DNA from: Pseudarthrobacter sp. GA104
Lineage (GTDB): Bacteria > Actinomycetota > Actinomycetes > Actinomycetales > Micrococcaceae
Assembly: GCF_009741265.1 (NCBI RefSeq)
Contig: NZ_WOWL01000001.1
Location: 2,232,001 to 2,296,000, forward strand
DNA length: 64,000 nt
Direction of reading: 5' to 3'
The notes under the pieces are model-generated. The model saw only the letters and a list, made by a program, of their open reading frames with translations, was not told the origin of the DNA and searched no databases. Of the stretch, positions 7,851 to 16,538 are shown piece after piece (position 1 is the stretch's first letter; every line of letters begins with the position of its first letter). The translations under genes were made by a program, and so were the position numbers.

Positions 7851-9347
7851 ATGCAGAGCAACTGGCGCCGAAGCCATCGTTGGATCAGTCGGCTTGATAG
7901 ATACCTGCTAAGGCATATTTCGGACCTCCCTGGCGGAAACCACGACGACTTCTTCCGGCGCCTCTCCGCCTCCGCCAACCACGGCAAGCTCTGGATAGGC
8001 GCCGCGGCGGTGATGGCGGCCTTTCCGGGGCGGACGCGCCGCGCGGCACTGCATGGACTCATAGCCCAGGCTGTGGCATCCGCCGTCACGAACGGCATCT
8101 TCAAGACCTTGCTCCCCCGAACCCGGCCGCTGCCGGAGCACCTTCCGGTGTTCCGGTTCGTCCACCCCCAGCCCACGAGCTCGTCCATGCCGTCCGGACA
8201 CTCGGCGTCGGCGGTCGCGTTTGCCGTAGGGGCAGGGCTGGTCCGGCCCGCCGTTGGCGCAGTGCTGGCTCCCGTAGCTGCAGGGGTGGCGTACTCACGC
8301 ATACACACCGGAGCCCACTGGCCCTCCGATGTCCTTTTCGGCTCTGCGCTTGGCGCCGGGGCTGCACTCGTGACCCGACACTGGTGGCCGGTGCGGCCGC
8401 CCTTTCCCCAGGTTGGGCGCACCTGGACTGAGGCGCCGGAACTGCCGGGCGGCCAAGGGCTGAGCATAGTAGTGAATACCCTGGGCGGATCCTTCACCGA
8501 GGAAACAGCCGCGGCGCTGCAGGAAGTATTCCCTGAAGCGCATATAAACACCGTCCATCCGGAGGAGAACCTGGTCGAGGAGATCCGGAAAACAGCGGAG
8601 TACCCCGGCACCCGGGCGCTCGGTGTGTGGGGCGGGGACGGCACGGTTGGAGCGGCCGCCGCTGCCGCCGTCGAAAGATCCCTCCCCCTGCTTGTCCTCC
8701 CTGGCGGGACGCTGAACCACTTCGCCCGGGACGCCGGAACCGGGAGCCTCAAGGAGGCCGTCGCCGCGGCGTCGAGGGGCGAGGCCGCCATGGCCGACGT
8801 CGGGATCGTCACCGTTGAAAGAGGCCTCGCCGGCAATCCGGAAACGGCCCAGCTGACCATGCTGAACACGTCCAGCGTGGGCCTGTACCCGAACTTTGTC
8901 CGGCGCCGAGAGCAGCTGCAGCCCGCCCTTGGAAAACCGCTGGCCGGCGTGGTGGCAATGTTCCGCACGTTCGCCGCCGGCACTCCCACCACCCTGACTG
9001 TCGACGGGAGGCAGCATAAAGTGTGGATCGCCTACGTGGGGCGGGGCCGATACTATCCGCGGGACCACGCGCCCCTGCTCCGGCCCGTGATGGATGACGG
9101 CGTCCTGGACGTCCGCATGATCACGGCGGACGAGTCCTTCGCCCGGCTGCGGCTGCTGTGGGCAGTGCTGACCGGTACCGTCGCAACCTCGCGCATCACC
9201 CACCTATCGGAAGGCACACGGTTGCGAATCGACGCAGGCGGGTCACCCATGGCCCTGGCAGTGGACGGCGAAGCGCTGGCCGGCGTGCGCAGCGCGGAGT
9301 ACACCGTCCGGCCCCAGGCGCTTGCCTACTACTCTCCCCACCCCTAG
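7851..9347 (+). CDS. Bifunctional PAP2 phosphatase / diacylglycerol kinase-like fusion protein
   Basis: The 498-residue protein has two domains. Residues about 55-190 carry the three PAP2 motifs: K-x6-RP in KTLLPRTRP, PSGH in SSMPSGHSAS, and SR-x5-H-x3-D in SRIHTGAHWPSD. Residues about 200-490 carry the diacylglycerol kinase/sphingosine kinase catalytic core, GGDGTVGAAAAA and LPGGTLNHFARD. The PAP2 part would dephosphorylate a lipid phosphate and the kinase part would phosphorylate a lipid hydroxyl, so the fusion may cycle an isoprenoid or glycerolipid carrier. The architecture is known in Actinobacteria; the physiological substrate is not known. It stands alone between an MFS gene and an ABC exporter. 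Confidence 0.85.
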   Translation: MQSNWRRSHRWISRLDRYLLRHISDLPGGNHDDFFRRLSASANHGKLWIGAAAVMAAFPGRTRRAALHGLIAQAVASAVTNGIFKTLLPRTRPLPEHLPVFRFVHPQPTSSSMPSGHSASAVAFAVGAGLVRPAVGAVLAPVAAGVAYSRIHTGAHWPSDVLFGSALGAGAALVTRHWWPVRPPFPQVGRTWTEAPELPGGQGLSIVVNTLGGSFTEETAAALQEVFPEAHINTVHPEENLVEEIRKTAEYPGTRALGVWGGDGTVGAAAAAAVERSLPLLVLPGGTLNHFARDAGTGSLKEAVAAASRGEAAMADVGIVTVERGLAGNPETAQLTMLNTSSVGLYPNFVRRREQLQPALGKPLAGVVAMFRTFAAGTPTTLTVDGRQHKVWIAYVGRGRYYPRDHAPLLRPVMDDGVLDVRMITADESFARLRLLWAVLTGTVATSRITHLSEGTRLRIDAGGSPMALAVDGEALAGVRSAEYTVRPQALAYYSPHP

Positions 9348-9502
9348 TCATTCCTGGGCCGGTCATCCAACGGGACTACCCTGATCTGCCCCTGAATCAT
9401 CCCTGAGACGGGCGAAATCCAGCCGTGCCGTGGGTAGCGTGGTGCCTACCAGTCTTCTGAAGCGCATCCCGCAGTGCACAGCTGCCGTCCTAAGGAACAT
9501 CC

Positions 9503-10426
9503 ATGATTGAGGCAACAGGGCTGACCAAGGTCTACGGCGACAAAACCGCCGTTGACAGGGTCAGCTTCACAGTCCAGGCAGGCCGCGTTACCGGCTTCCT
9601 GGGCCCCAACGGAGCCGGCAAGTCGACCACCATGAGAATGATCATGGGGCTTGACCGGCCGACGTCGGGATCGGTCACCGTGAACGGCCTGCCCTACGTC
9701 CAGCACAAGGCACCCCTCCGTGAAGTGGGGGCGCTGCTCGATGCCAAGGCGGTCCACACCAGCCGCAGCGCCTACAACCACCTGCTGGCCATGGCTGCGA
9801 CGCACAGCATTCCCAAAACCCGGGTACACGAGGTTATTGAGATGACGGGACTGGACGCCGTGGCACGGAAGAAGGCCGGTGGCTTCTCCTTGGGGATGGG
9901 CCAGCGGCTGGGCATAGCGGCAGCCTTGCTGGGGGATCCGCAGACCCTCATCCTGGACGAACCCGTCAACGGCCTGGACCCGGAGGGCGTGGTCTGGGTG
10001 CGGAACCTGGTCCGCTACCTCGCAGGGCAGGGACGCACGGTGTTCCTTTCGAGCCACCTGATGAGTGAGATGGCGCAGACCGCCGACCACCTGATTGTCA
10101 TTGGGCGCGGCCGCGTGATTGCCGACGCACCCATCCGTGACATCATCACCGGCAAGGGGCAGGCGCGGGTCCGGGTGCGCACCGATGAACCCGACCGTCT
10201 CTCCCAGCTGCTCGCCGGCCGGGGCGCGTCCATCGACGTCCCGGAGCGGGAACTGCTCGAAGTAACGGGCCTCGAGCCCAGGACCATCGCGGCCGCCGCC
10301 CTGGAAAACCAGGTCATGGTCTACGAACTCACGCCGCTCGTCGCCAGCCTCGAGGAGGCGTACATGGAACTGACCAAGGACGACGTCGAATACCACTCCC
10401 TGCCCGCCGCGGAGGTAAGCAAGTAA
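9503..10426 (+). CDS. ABC transporter ATP-binding protein
   Basis: The 307-residue ATPase has Walker A GPNGAGKST near residue 37, the signature SLGMGQRLG, Walker B LILDEPVNGLDPEG and the switch histidine in SSHLMSEM. The C-terminal 90 residues form an accessory domain of the kind found in CcmA/NatA-type exporters. TAAGGAAC precedes the ATG by about 8 nt. The stop overlaps the next gene's ATG (TAATG), and that gene encodes the cognate permease. A drug, lantibiotic or lipid exporter is plausible, but the substrate is undetermined. Confidence 0.88.
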   Translation: MIEATGLTKVYGDKTAVDRVSFTVQAGRVTGFLGPNGAGKSTTMRMIMGLDRPTSGSVTVNGLPYVQHKAPLREVGALLDAKAVHTSRSAYNHLLAMAATHSIPKTRVHEVIEMTGLDAVARKKAGGFSLGMGQRLGIAAALLGDPQTLILDEPVNGLDPEGVVWVRNLVRYLAGQGRTVFLSSHLMSEMAQTADHLIVIGRGRVIADAPIRDIITGKGQARVRVRTDEPDRLSQLLAGRGASIDVPERELLEVTGLEPRTIAAAALENQVMVYELTPLVASLEEAYMELTKDDVEYHSLPAAEVSK

Positions 10427-11319
10427 TGAGCGTAACCACCACTGAACCAACGTCTTCGCCTGACCCCTCATCGTCCGCCGGAGGCCGCAACGTCCGCGCC
10501 GGCGGACGGTCCCAGCCCGGCCCCACGTTCTTCCGGGTGCTCAACTCGGAAGTCATCAAATTCCGCAGCCTCCTTTCCACGCTGATCCTGCTCGCTTCCA
10601 CCTCGGTGGTCATGGTCGGGTTCGGCGCGCTGTCCGCATGGGGGACGGGCCAGTTCGCTGACGCGGCCACAAGGGATCCGCAGGCTGCGGCGCGGATGGC
10701 ATCCCAGGGCGGCGACCTGGCGGTCAGCGTGCCAACTTCCGGCATCGCCTTCGCCCAGCTGATCCTTGGTTCCCTCGGTGTGCTCCTGATGAGCTCGGAA
10801 TTCACCACCGGAATGGCGCGGTCCACCTTCGCGGCCGTGCCCAGGCGGCTTCCCGCGTTCGCTGCAAAGCTCGTGGTGGTCATGGTGACGTCGTTCGTGG
10901 TTACCGCCGTATCCACCTGGGTGGCAGGGCTGGTGGCTGTGCCCATCCTGGACAACTACGCCCTCACGCTGGACCTTGGCAGTTCCCAGTCGGTGAAGCT
11001 CCTGCTGGTCAACAGCATCTATGTGGCCGCCGTGGCCGCCATCGGAACGGCCCTGGGCACGCTGATCAGGAATTCCGCCGGCGGCATCATGAGCCTGGTG
11101 GGCATCTTCTTCGTGGCACCCATTGCCTTCCAGCTCATTCCCGGGGACTTCTTCAAGGAGGCCCGCAAGTACCTGCCTGGCAACACCGTTGAGCCCCTGA
11201 CGGCCGCCCAGCATGTTCCCGACACCCTGGAAGCCTGGCATGCGGCACTGGTCCTTGGCGCGTGGGTTGTCATCCCCGTCCTGCTCGCTGCAGTCCTGCT
11301 GAAGCGGCGGGACGTTTAG
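10426..11319 (+). CDS. ABC transporter permease (ABC-2 type)
   Basis: This 297-residue membrane protein has about six hydrophobic segments after a 40-residue hydrophilic, Ser/Gly-rich N-terminus. The order (first segment, extracytoplasmic loop, then five segments) matches ABC-2-type exporter permeases that pair with a single ATPase. The start codon overlaps the stop of the ATPase gene, giving strong coupling. It ends with KRRDV, a typical short cytoplasmic tail. No substrate can be named. Confidence 0.82.
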   Translation: MSVTTTEPTSSPDPSSSAGGRNVRAGGRSQPGPTFFRVLNSEVIKFRSLLSTLILLASTSVVMVGFGALSAWGTGQFADAATRDPQAAARMASQGGDLAVSVPTSGIAFAQLILGSLGVLLMSSEFTTGMARSTFAAVPRRLPAFAAKLVVVMVTSFVVTAVSTWVAGLVAVPILDNYALTLDLGSSQSVKLLLVNSIYVAAVAAIGTALGTLIRNSAGGIMSLVGIFFVAPIAFQLIPGDFFKEARKYLPGNTVEPLTAAQHVPDTLEAWHAALVLGAWVVIPVLLAAVLLKRRDV

Positions 11320-11461
11320 CGGCCAACCAATGCTCACCCCGAAGACAGGGACAGCGCGTGGTTTCGGGCACATTACAAAAGTGCATGGCAGGAAACTTTG
11401 TTTGCCCCTGATGGTTCCTGCTTGGAGGCACGTCCTGTTGGAAGCAATAAGATCTGTTGGA

Positions 11462-11483
11462 GTGCACAAAGCAAGGTGCACAA
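11462..11483. promoter_or_regulatory. Direct repeat GTGCACAA upstream of amino-acid permease
   Basis: GTGCACAA occurs at 11462-11469 and again at 11476-11483, 14 bp apart; each contains the palindrome GTGCAC. The 271-bp gap 11320-11590 otherwise shows no gene. The repeats lie about 110 bp before the permease start and could be regulator sites; the regulator is unknown. Confidence 0.3.
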
Positions 11484-11590
11484 TGGCCGACCTAGGGTGA
11501 AACGACGATGTGGTGCATCACACGGTCCCCCGGTGGTCCACCAAGGCGCATCGCTCAACCCATGCTATTTCCCAACAGGACGGCGCTTCC

Positions 11591-13009
11591 ATGCATGCTG
11601 ACCAGCAACTCTCAAAGTCCCTGAAACCCAGGCACCTGTCCATGATCGCCATCGCCGGCGTCATTGGTGCAGGTCTCTTCGTCGGTTCGGGTGCCGCCAT
11701 CCAGCAGGCCGGCCCCGGTATCCTCGTCGCGTATGCTGCCGCGGGCCTGGTGGTCATCCTGGTAATGCGCATGCTGGGGGAGATGGCCGCGGCAAACCCG
11801 GAAACGGGCTCATTCTCCACCTATGCGGACAAGGCACTGGGCCGGTGGGCAGGGTTCAGCATCGGCTGGCTCTACGCGTGGTTCTGGATCATCGTCCTGG
11901 GCATCGAGGCCACCGCAGGCGCAGCCATCATGCACCGCTGGGTGCCGGGCATTGACCAGTGGGTCTGGGCCCTGGTCCTCATGGTGCTGCTGACGCTCAC
12001 CAACCTGGGCTCGGTGAAGTCCTTCGGCGAGTTCGAGTTCTGGTTCGCGTCCATCAAGGTGGCGGCGATCGTCCTCTTCCTGGTCTTCGGCGCCGCGGCC
12101 ATCCTGGGGCTCATCCCCGGTGTCCCGGCTCCCGGCCTGAGCAACCTGATCAACAACGGCGGCTTCATGCCCAACGGTCCGGGTGCTGTTCTGGCTGGAA
12201 TCCTCGTGGTGGTCTTTTCCTTCTTCGGCGCCGAGATCGCCACCATTGCCGCCGGTGAATCCGAAAACCCCGTGGACGCCGTGAAGAAGGCCGTGAAGTC
12301 CACCGTATGGCGCATCCTGGTCTTCTACATCGGCTCCATCGCCGTTGTGGTCACCCTGCTTCCATGGAACTCTGCCTCCGTGGCCAAGAGCCCCTACGTA
12401 GCGGTCATCGAACTGTTCGGCATCCCGGGCGCCGGAACCATCATGGACGTCGTGGTGCTGACCTCCGTTCTGTCCTGCCTGAACTCCGGGCTCTACACCG
12501 CCAGCCGCATGCTGTTCTCACTCTCCACCCGCGGTGACGCACCGCGGGCATGGACCCGCATCTCCCGCCGGGGCGTTCCCGCTGCCGCGGTCCTGGCCTC
12601 CACCGTGGTCGGCTTCATCACGGTGGGCCTGAACTACATTGCCCCGGACACGGTGTTCCTCTTCCTGGTTAACACCTCCGGAGCCATCGCGCTGTTCGTC
12701 TGGCTGGTCATCTCCGCCTCGCAGCTGGTCCTCCGCAGGCGCATGGGAGCCGCAGCAAAGGACCTGCAGCTGAAGATGTGGCTTTTCCCCTACCTCACGT
12801 GGGCAGCGATCATCAGCATCGTGGCCCTGCTGATCGGCATGGTGATCGTGGAGTCCACCCGGGAATCCCTGCTGCTTTCGATTGCGCTGGCCGCCGTTGT
12901 GGTGGCGGTGGGCGTGCTGCGCTACCGTCGGAAGGGCCCGGCCACCGCAGGCCGGCCGGACGTGGCAACCGAGGCCGAGCCGGCACCTGCCGAGGAGGCC
13001 CGGCGCTAG
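11591..13009 (+). CDS. Amino-acid permease, APC superfamily (GabP/AAT-like)
   Basis: The 472-residue protein has 12 predicted membrane segments. The N-terminus LKPRHLSMIAIAGVIGAGLFVGSG is the hallmark first segment of the amino-acid/GABA:H+ symporter family, and AGESENPVDAVKKAV after segment 6 is the conserved family loop. I placed the start at the ATG at 11591, preceded by CAGGA, because the upstream in-frame extension is hydrophilic and unlike the family. The C-terminal tail is Glu/Ala-rich. It imports an amino acid or GABA; specificity cannot be read from sequence. It is monocistronic or followed closely by the aminopeptidase gene. Confidence 0.85.
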   Translation: MHADQQLSKSLKPRHLSMIAIAGVIGAGLFVGSGAAIQQAGPGILVAYAAAGLVVILVMRMLGEMAAANPETGSFSTYADKALGRWAGFSIGWLYAWFWIIVLGIEATAGAAIMHRWVPGIDQWVWALVLMVLLTLTNLGSVKSFGEFEFWFASIKVAAIVLFLVFGAAAILGLIPGVPAPGLSNLINNGGFMPNGPGAVLAGILVVVFSFFGAEIATIAAGESENPVDAVKKAVKSTVWRILVFYIGSIAVVVTLLPWNSASVAKSPYVAVIELFGIPGAGTIMDVVVLTSVLSCLNSGLYTASRMLFSLSTRGDAPRAWTRISRRGVPAAAVLASTVVGFITVGLNYIAPDTVFLFLVNTSGAIALFVWLVISASQLVLRRRMGAAAKDLQLKMWLFPYLTWAAIISIVALLIGMVIVESTRESLLLSIALAAVVVAVGVLRYRRKGPATAGRPDVATEAEPAPAEEARR

Positions 13010-13019
13010 AATCGGGACC

Positions 13020-14330
13020 ATGCCTTTGCCTCCCTCTGCTGCAGCCCACATCCAGGACCTTGGCGCCTACGTCGGCGCATCGCCGTCGAGCTTCCATGCT
13101 GCGCATGAGGGCGGTCGGCGACTGGAGGAAGCCGGGTTCACCCGCCTGGATGAGCTGCAGCCGTGGGAGGCCGGGCCCGGTTCCTTCTTCATCATCCGCG
13201 ACGGCGCCCTGATCGCGTGGGTGGTCCCCGAAGACGCCGGACCGGCCACCGGGTTCAATATCCTGGGCGCACACACCGATTCGCCCACCTTCAAGCTCAA
13301 GCCCAAGGCCACCACCGGCGCCCACGGCTGGCTCCAGGCCGGTGTGGAGATCTACGGCGGGCCGCTGCTGAACTCGTGGCTTGACCGTGAGCTGCAGCTG
13401 GCTGGCCGCCTGGTGATGCTGGACGGGACCGAGCATTTGGCCGCCACCGGGCCCATGCTCCGGTTCCCGCAGTTGGCCATCCACCTGGACCGGGCAGTCA
13501 ACGACGGGCTCACCCTGGACAAGCAGCGGCATATGAATCCCGTGTGGGGGCTGGGAAATCCTTCAGACTCCGACCTGCTGGGCGTGCTGGCGGCGTCGGT
13601 TGCCGGCGCATCCCTCGATCCGGGGCAGATTGGCGGGTACGACGTCGTCATTGCGGACACGCAGGCCCCCTCTCTTTTCGGGGGCAACAGTGAGTTCTTC
13701 GCCTCCGGGCGGCTCGACAACCTTTCGTCAACGCACGCGGGGCTCGCCGCGCTGATCGCGCATGCCTCCGCGCCCGCCGGCGACGGCGCTGGCGCGCCCA
13801 TCGCTGTCCTGGCGGCGTTCGACCACGAGGAGATCGGCTCCAACTCCCGCTCGGGTGCCTGCGGACCCGTCCTTGAAGACGTCCTGGTGCGGATCTCTGA
13901 CGGCCTCGGCGCCACGGTGAGCCAGCGGCGGCAGGCGCTGGCGTCGTCGTCCTGTGTGTCCGCCGATGCCGGCCACGCCGTGCACCCCAACTATGCGGAG
14001 CGGCATGACCCCGCCAACCACCCCGTGCTCAACGGCGGCCCGCTGCTGAAGATCAATGCCAACCAGCGCTACGCCACGGATGCGCCCGGCGCGGCTTTGT
14101 GGGCCCGGCTCTGCGCGGAGGCCGGGGTGCCGTACCAGGAATTCGTATCCAACAACGCGATCCCCTGCGGCTCCACCATCGGGCCGTTGACGGCTACCCG
14201 GCTGGGCATCCGGACTGTCGACGTGGGCGTGCCGCTGCTTTCCATGCACTCCGCGCGCGAGATGTGCGGCGTGGAGGACCCCAGGCGGCTGGCCGCGGTG
14301 ACGGAATTGTTCTTCAGGACGGCTCTTTAG
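13020..14330 (+). CDS. M18 family aminopeptidase
   Basis: The 436-residue protein matches the M18 metallo-aminopeptidase family (aspartyl aminopeptidase/ApeB type) throughout. GAHTDSP supplies the first metal ligand, FDHEEIGSNS the bridging region with catalytic Glu, and SMHSAREMCG the C-terminal metal ligand. Length is typical of bacterial M18 enzymes, which form dodecameric cytosolic particles trimming N-terminal acidic or neutral residues. The ATG at 13020 lies 10 bp after the permease stop and starts the conserved N-terminal helix (HIQDLGAYVGASPSSFHA). Proximity to the amino-acid permease fits a role in peptide/amino-acid use. Confidence 0.88.
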   Translation: MPLPPSAAAHIQDLGAYVGASPSSFHAAHEGGRRLEEAGFTRLDELQPWEAGPGSFFIIRDGALIAWVVPEDAGPATGFNILGAHTDSPTFKLKPKATTGAHGWLQAGVEIYGGPLLNSWLDRELQLAGRLVMLDGTEHLAATGPMLRFPQLAIHLDRAVNDGLTLDKQRHMNPVWGLGNPSDSDLLGVLAASVAGASLDPGQIGGYDVVIADTQAPSLFGGNSEFFASGRLDNLSSTHAGLAALIAHASAPAGDGAGAPIAVLAAFDHEEIGSNSRSGACGPVLEDVLVRISDGLGATVSQRRQALASSSCVSADAGHAVHPNYAERHDPANHPVLNGGPLLKINANQRYATDAPGAALWARLCAEAGVPYQEFVSNNAIPCGSTIGPLTATRLGIRTVDVGVPLLSMHSAREMCGVEDPRRLAAVTELFFRTAL

Positions 14331-14377
14331 CCAACCCCCTACCTATTAACATTCACGGGATGGACAACCCCTATACC

Positions 14378-14398
14378 TAACGAATTCACCATTCGTTA
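14378..14398. promoter_or_regulatory. Inverted repeat TAACGAAT-N5-ATTCGTTA in leader of glycosyltransferase gene
   Basis: Perfect 8-bp arms at 14378-14385 and 14391-14398 flank TCACC. It lies in the 261-bp gap between the aminopeptidase and the first glycosyltransferase. It could be an operator or a hairpin. Downstream, 14411-14560 contains short self-complementary segments, GGCC-GAAAGAT-GGCC at 14418-14432 among them. The function is unassigned. Confidence 0.4.
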
Positions 14399-14591
14399 AC
14401 CCCGTTACTTACTGATCGGCCGAAAGATGGCCACGCAAAAGCGAGTACTCACTACTGGTGATACCCGGGTGGACCAAAAGTAGGCTCTTCGTCACGGGCA
14501 GAGTCCTTGGCTGATGAGTTGCTGGGGCCAGAGACAAGACCTTGACCGGATAAAGCGCTAGTGGCGCACTTGCTTCAAGCTGAGTGCGGCA

Positions 14592-15482
14592 TTGTCCAGT
14601 TTCCGTCGATGTCATGAAGTGGTGAGGCATTTGTCCATTTCCACCCAGCTTCCGTACACGCTATCCGAGCCAACGTTGTCGATAGCGAGAGCGTCAGTAA
14701 GCGTAGTAATCCCGACACTGAATGAGGCGAAGAACCTGCCTTGGGTGCTTCGTCGAATGCCCTCGTACGTGGACGAGGTAGTGATCGTGGACGGCCGATC
14801 CCAGGACAACACAGTGGGGGTTGCTCGGGCCCTCCGCGAGGATGTCGTGATCGTGGAGGAAAAACGCAAGGGAAAGGGCGTAGCCCTCCGGTCAGGATTC
14901 GCCGCAGCCGCCGGCGACATCATCGTCATGCTCGATGCCGACGGCAGCATGGACCCTCAGGAAATCGGCTGGTTCGTTGCCCCCCTCCAGCACGACTATG
15001 ACTTTGTCAAAGGTTCCCGGCACGTAACCGGAGGCGGGTCCGAGGACCTCACCTGGCTGCGGCGCACGGGCAACCGGGCACTGACGGCCTTGGCGAATGC
15101 GGTGCTGCACAGCAATTATTCGGATCTCTGCTACGGCTACATTGCCTTCAGGCGTGAATGCCTGGAAGTCCTCCAGCTTGAATCCGACGGGTTTGAGATT
15201 GAGACGGAGTTGATCGTCAGGGCAGCCAAAGCGGGGCTTCGGATCGCAGAAGTGCCGAGTATCGAACTGGAGCGCATCTCGGGGGCTTCGAACCTGCAGA
15301 CGTTCCGGGACGGCTGGCGTGTGCTGGGGACAATGGCCCGAGAGTGTGCCTTGTGGGAGGCGCCCACGGCCGGCGCCCGTCCTGAGGCTCTGCGACGCGT
15401 CAAATACGCATATGCAAACGTTAGTTTCCCCCGGACCCCCACCGACCCCCAGAGCCTCCTTTCCTTACGGGAAGCAGCCTGA
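14592..15482 (+). CDS. Glycosyltransferase family 2 (dolichol-phosphate mannosyltransferase-like)
   Basis: The product is up to 296 residues. The GT-A core is clear: SVVIPTLNEAKNLPWVLRRM, then EVVIVDGRSQDNT and MLDADGSMDPQEI, which contains the DAD metal-binding motif. The mid-region GSRHVTGGGSEDLTWLRRTGNR resembles DPM1/GtrB-type transferases that load sugars on polyprenyl phosphate, although no membrane segment is seen at the C-terminus. The start is uncertain: TTG at 14592 and GTG at 14619/14622 are in frame, none with a strong ribosome-binding site. It is followed after 1 nt by a second glycosyltransferase gene. Confidence 0.82.
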   Translation: MSSFRRCHEVVRHLSISTQLPYTLSEPTLSIARASVSVVIPTLNEAKNLPWVLRRMPSYVDEVVIVDGRSQDNTVGVARALREDVVIVEEKRKGKGVALRSGFAAAAGDIIVMLDADGSMDPQEIGWFVAPLQHDYDFVKGSRHVTGGGSEDLTWLRRTGNRALTALANAVLHSNYSDLCYGYIAFRRECLEVLQLESDGFEIETELIVRAAKAGLRIAEVPSIELERISGASNLQTFRDGWRVLGTMARECALWEAPTAGARPEALRRVKYAYANVSFPRTPTDPQSLLSLREAA

Positions 15483-15483
15483 G

Positions 15484-16475
15484 ATGACGACTTTTCGCAG
15501 GCCCACCGTTACTGTCGTCATCTGCACTTACACCGAGGACCGCTGGGCGAACCTGCTGGATGTCATCGAATCCGTCAGGGCACAGACCGTCAGTCCGCAG
15601 GAGGTGCTCCTGGTAATCGACCACAACATTGATCTTTATGAACGCCTTCTTTCGGTGGTTGATGACGTCACGGTCGTCCAGAACACGGGGCCGCAGGGTC
15701 TGTCCGGGGCACGCAACACCGGCGTAGGCCTGGCTGATACGGACATCGTCGCCTTCCTGGATGATGACGCCGAAGCGGCACCGAACTGGCTTGAGCTTTT
15801 GCTGGCCATGTACGACGATCCTGACGTCCTTGCCGTCGGTGGCCGGGTGGAGCCTATTTGGGAAACCGGCCGCCCCGGCTATTTCGGCGAGGAGCTGGAC
15901 TGGATCGTTGGATGCAGCCACCTGGGGATGCCACGGGTTGCCTGCGAGGTCAGGAACGTTATTGGCGCAAACATGTCATTCCGGCTTGAGGTACTCCGCC
16001 AGGTGGGGGTTTTAACCTTGCCTTAGGCCGCCAGGGTGCCATTCCCCTGGGATGCGAGGAAACAGAGATCTGCATTCGCTCAAAGATGGGCTCGCCTGGT
16101 TCCCGAATTGTGTACGAACCGGCCGCAGTGGTGCGCCACCATGTCCCGGCCAACAGGGGCACGTTCCGCTACATGCTGTCCCGGTCATGGTCTGAAGGCC
16201 TGTCAAAGGCCCAGGTGAGCCAGGTGGTCGGCCACAAAAGGGCGCTCGGACCCGAAAGGCGGTATGTGCGTAGGGTCCTGCCACGCGCCGTTGTTTCCGG
16301 GCTTTATGACTGGGGCAGAAACGGGGATCCGGGAGGACTCGGACGGGCCGGTGCCGTGCTTTCGGTTCTGGCCTTCACAGCCGCAGGCTACCTGCGCGGC
16401 CGGCGCTTGGCCCACGTTACGCCCCGCGTGGGAAGCACGGCTGGCATAGAGGCAGCCTGGAGGGACGTCCAGTGA
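15484..16475 (+). pseudogene. Glycosyltransferase family 2, disrupted by a -1 frameshift
   Basis: The first part (15484-16026) encodes a normal GT2 N-terminus (TVTVVICTYTEDRWANLLDV, FLDDDAEAAPNW) and then stops early. The rest continues in another frame to 16475 (EETEICIRSKMGSPGS, then YEPAAVVRHHVPANRG). The shift is at GGGGGTTTT (16005-16013). One extra G would restore VGGFNLALGRQGAIPLGCEE, which is the expected family sequence. The intact protein would be about 331 residues. It may be a true pseudogene, a sequencing homopolymer error or a slippage site; the intact downstream frame argues for a recent or artefactual event. Confidence 0.82.
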
Positions 16476-16538
16476 GTGAAAGCGTGAAAGCGGAACCGTC
16501 AGAATTTCACAGCGCGAATGAGTCGGAGGGATGAAGAA

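Noticed and set aside
14418..14440. GEMM-type cyclic-dinucleotide riboswitch
   Set aside because: Only a short part resembles the aptamer core and the conserved 5' half is not seen; kept only as a low-scored leader observation.
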